Source: Bacteroidota bacterium
GTDB lineage: Bacteria; Bacteroidota; Bacteroidia; Chitinophagales; Saprospiraceae
NCBI GenBank assembly: GCA_008501835.1
Contig: QQUB01000422.1
Location: 1-13,678, forward strand
Direction of reading: 5' to 3'
Length of the DNA: 13,678 nucleotides
The notes beneath the pieces are model-generated. The model saw only the letters and a program-made list of their open reading frames with translations, was not told where the DNA came from and made no database searches. Shown in pieces: positions 11,695-13,678 of this stretch. The translations under genes were made by a program, and so were the position numbers. Every line of letters starts with the position of its first letter. Within the stretch, counting starts at the first letter, position 1.

Positions 11695-12426
11695 TCAAAA
11701 CCTCGTATCCAGATAATAAGGAAGCATATCCCGCCACGTAGGCCAGTCATGCTTCATGTCCGGACCCCAAACATCCAGCTCATGTGGGATGCCTTTGCCG
11801 TGTAGTATGCCTGACATCCGGCGAGCCGCTTCCGGATTTTCGTAATCACCGGAGCCGGTCAGGAAATGAATATGTTTCTTGGATTGCAGCATTGGCAGGA
11901 AATGCTGGTCATCCAGGTTGGCCATGTATTGCTCTGGAGAATTGAAATAAACATCCTCGTCATGGTACCCCTTGGTGTAGGTGCTTAGGTTGTAATCTCC
12001 GCTCATCGCGATTACACCCTCGAACAGATCGGGTCTTTTGAAGAACAGATTGGCCGCATGTAGTGCACCCAATGAGGCACCACAGGTGATGATAGGAGTT
12101 TCCTGGCTGGTATGTGTACGGATAAAAGGAACTACCTCGTGGAAGACATAGGAGTTGAATTGCTGGTGGCGGATCGATTTATCCCGCGGATGCATATGGT
12201 TGTTGAGCCAGCTTTCGCTATTGATACTATTAATAGAAAAGACTTTAACCTTTCCGCCTTCAATATGGCGACGGATCGATTCGATCAGTAAGAAACGTTC
12301 GTATTCCAGAAAATCAGCTGCTGCTGTTGGGATGAGCAGCAAGGCAAATCCATAATGGCCGTATACGGCAATATCCATATGTTTGTGAAGATTAGGACTC
12401 CACCAGTTGTGTATCTGTCTATCCAT
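11695..12426 (-). CDS. Esterase D-like alpha/beta hydrolase
   Basis: A 243-residue protein of the putative-esterase (PF00756-like) group. The nucleophile elbow is GASLG with Ser118, in TCGASLGALHAANLFFKRPDLF. The acid is probably Asp194 in TGSGDYENP, and the base His226 in KHDWPTWRDMLPYYL. GVIAMSGDYNLSTY (137-150) is the typical strand after the elbow. There is no signal peptide, so the enzyme should be cytoplasmic. The family cleaves esters and thioesters of small or medium acyl compounds; the substrate cannot be read from the sequence. The start ATG at 12426 has no Shine-Dalgarno. The gene is transcribed away from the lipoprotein gene, sharing a 196-bp divergent spacer with it. Confidence 0.85.
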   Translation of the reverse strand: MDRQIHNWWSPNLHKHMDIAVYGHYGFALLLIPTAAADFLEYERFLLIESIRRHIEGGKVKVFSINSINSESWLNNHMHPRDKSIRHQQFNSYVFHEVVPFIRTHTSQETPIITCGASLGALHAANLFFKRPDLFEGVIAMSGDYNLSTYTKGYHDEDVYFNSPEQYMANLDDQHFLPMLQSKKHIHFLTGSGDYENPEAARRMSGILHGKGIPHELDVWGPDMKHDWPTWRDMLPYYLDTRF

Positions 12427-12622
12427 GGTGCAAAGTTGATACTTTTTTTCGAAAATTGGTTGAAATGGCCACCTGATAATTCCCGATAAGAAAGTCTGTC
12501 GAACCGATTATTGAAAAAGCAGGACCATTCATTGAAAAAATTTTCATGGAAAAGGAAAAGCCCCTTGTTTTGTGTCAACAATTCGAAACAAAATTCATTC
12601 ATCTAAAACATTAATTGAAATC
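12427..12622. promoter_or_regulatory. Divergent spacer between esterase and lipoprotein genes
   Basis: This 196-bp AT-rich stretch must hold the promoters of both genes. No exact TAnnTTTG was found on either strand. A near-palindrome TGAAAAAATTTTCA (12533-12546, six-base arms) is the only structure noted. The lipoprotein leader ends in ATTAATTGAAATC before ATG, almost the same as the dps leader ATTAATTGAAAAA. Confidence 0.35.
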
Positions 12623-13384
12623 ATGAAAACGCAAATTCAAAAATCTGAAGTTTTGACAACCCTTTTGAAATCTTTTGGACTTATCGCTCTGATGTTCATC
12701 GTAACCTTCACCACCTCCTGTGACCGCGATAATGACGACACTCCTGATCTGGTAGAAATCTCTGAAGAGGACGCAGTTGATGTAATCGAAGGAGCTTTGA
12801 CAATGAATACCGAAGGTCTGGTAAGTGAGGTGGAAAACGCTTCTGAAGTAGCTGACAAATATGCTGAAAAGACCCTAAGTCCATGTGGTGTAACCTTTGA
12901 TTCCACTTTTACGGTATCACGGGATAATGTTTTTATCACTGCTTCTTATACCAATATCCTGGAATGGACTGTCTATTGCAACAATGCTGAGATTCCGGTA
13001 AGCCTTGATTTTGGCCGTGAATCCCAGGGATCATATGAAACTACCCGTATGGAATCTTTCGATGCTTCCAGCAGTACCTGGAATCTCGATAACCTCATCC
13101 TGGGAACAGAATATGTTTTGAACGGCGATTATTCCCGCTCCGGCAGCCAGACCTCAAAGGTTAGAGATGAAAACTCATTGACTTCTACTGTTGAAATGTC
13201 TCTGACAAATTTAAGCGTCGACAAAGGCTCCCGCAGAATCCAAAGCGGTACTGCAGATGTAACGATCTCAGGACAAAGCTCTACCGGACACAACTTTTCA
13301 GTTGAAGCTGAAGTCATCTTCCAGGGCAATGGTTCCGCAATTGTTGTGGTAAACGGCAATTCCTACGAGATCGACTTGTATTAA
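12623..13384 (+). CDS. Putative surface lipoprotein of unknown function
   Basis: A 253-residue protein. The frame opens at 12572, but the ATG at 12623 (MKTQIQKSEV...) precedes a proper lipoprotein signal and is preferred. A basic N-terminus and a hydrophobic core (about 17-29, SFGLIALMFIVTF) lead to the lipobox TTSC with Cys33. The residues after it, DRDNDD, are strongly acidic, as in the lipoprotein export signals that send Bacteroidota lipoproteins to the cell surface. The mature part starts helical and acidic (EISEEDAVDVIEGAL). It then becomes beta-rich with Ser and Thr repeats, and two cysteines (SPCGVTF and TVYCNNAEIP) may form a disulfide. I recognise no family. A clear hairpin terminator lies 80 bp after the stop, so it is probably transcribed alone. 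Confidence 0.85.
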   Translation: MKTQIQKSEVLTTLLKSFGLIALMFIVTFTTSCDRDNDDTPDLVEISEEDAVDVIEGALTMNTEGLVSEVENASEVADKYAEKTLSPCGVTFDSTFTVSRDNVFITASYTNILEWTVYCNNAEIPVSLDFGRESQGSYETTRMESFDASSSTWNLDNLILGTEYVLNGDYSRSGSQTSKVRDENSLTSTVEMSLTNLSVDKGSRRIQSGTADVTISGQSSTGHNFSVEAEVIFQGNGSAIVVVNGNSYEIDLY

Positions 13385-13463
13385 AAAGGTCCCATGAACA
13401 AGTTCTCTGATGTCCCTGAAAATTAAATCCCTGCAAACCTGAGTTTAAATTTTTTGAAATGAC

Positions 13464-13500
13464 AACGACCGGAAGGCGTTTTGCCTGCCGGTCGTTCTTT
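13464..13500 (+). terminator. Intrinsic terminator of the lipoprotein gene
   Basis: AACGACCGG (13464-13472) pairs perfectly with CCGGTCGTT (13488-13496). After one mismatch, AGGC pairs with GCCT around a GTTTT loop, giving 13 pairs in total. CTTTCGTT follows, a weak T-tract. The stem lies 80 bp after the lipoprotein stop. Confidence 0.8.
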
Positions 13501-13505
13501 CGTTA

Positions 13506-13638
13506 GTTCAAGGAGTTCAAATAGTTTAAGGAGGTTAAAGCATGGTAAGTAAACTGAGATATTTGATTTTTTGAAACCACCTGAAACAGCGAGCAAAGCG
13601 AGCCTTGAACCCTTTGAACCCCATGAACCATTTAAACC
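13506..13638. repeat. Nonamer arrays in inverted orientation upstream of the last gene
   Basis: GTTCAAGGA (13506-13514), GTTCAAATA and GTTTAAGGA (to 13532) face CCTTGAACC (13603-13611), CTTTGAACC, CCATGAACC and ATTTAAACC (to 13638), the same unit in inverse orientation with a 70-bp centre. The two arrays could pair imperfectly. They lie between the lipoprotein terminator and the start at 13648. Confidence 0.75.
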
Positions 13639-13647
13639 ATAATAATC

Positions 13648-13678
13648 ATGAAAGCCACATTCACCTTTTTATTCACAC
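13648..13678 (+). CDS. Start of a probably exported protein (cut by window edge)
   Basis: Only ten codons are visible (MKATFTFLFT). The Lys followed by a hydrophobic run looks like the beginning of a signal peptide, and AATAATC before the ATG is an A-rich leader like those of the other plus-strand genes here. Too short for any family call, and it could be non-coding. Confidence 0.4.
   Translation, partial: MKATFTFLFT

Noticed and set aside
13506..13638. Possible CRISPR array
   Set aside because: Units are only 9 bp, directly adjacent without spacers, and partly inverted; no cas gene is present.

Overview
The window looks like a chromosomal segment of a Bacteroidota bacterium; a Saprospiria-like lineage is possible but only a guess. 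The grounds are: starts preceded by A/T-rich leaders instead of Shine-Dalgarno sequences, a TTTG-N20-TAcaTTTG promoter of the Bacteroidota type, acidic residues after a lipoprotein cysteine, moderate GC content, and intergenic spacers full of short-period repeats. No rRNA, tRNA, transposase, phage gene or CRISPR array was seen.

Left part (1-7368), all genes on the minus strand. In transcription order from right to left: an Omp85/BamA-TamA-like outer-membrane protein with a WD40 beta-propeller 16 bp behind it; an AraC-type regulator followed by a beta-hydroxyacid dehydrogenase-family reductase; a small lipocalin-like exported protein; an 84-residue membrane protein with an anti-sigma-like zinc motif; a ParA ATPase followed by a small ribbon-helix-helix-like protein; and the start of a class I methyltransferase cut by the window edge.

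Middle part (7524-10092), an oxidative-stress module. oxyR (minus) is divergent from dps and a Prx6-type peroxiredoxin (plus). OxyR keeps cysteines at residues 199 and 208, exactly as in E. coli OxyR. The shared 334-bp spacer holds a Bacteroidota promoter for dps and, just upstream of it, an OxyR-like tandem site. The likely logic is that peroxide-oxidised OxyR activates Dps (iron sequestration, DNA protection) and perhaps the peroxiredoxin (peroxide removal).

Right part (10107-13678): a 210-bp MITE-like element with imperfect 19-bp terminal inverted repeats; two overlapping VOC (glyoxalase-fold) genes with degenerate metal sites; a 304-bp gene-free spacer; a minus-strand esterase with a visible Ser-Asp-His triad; a plus-strand surface-type lipoprotein with a clear terminator; and the first codons of another probably exported protein.

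The most unusual observations are: (i) the ParA partner, which joins a C-terminal ribbon-helix-helix to three copies of a motif resembling the ParA-contacting N-terminus of ParB; and (ii) the spacers, which repeatedly hold short direct-repeat arrays of 7-9 bp period, often facing inverted copies, with a different sequence at each site.
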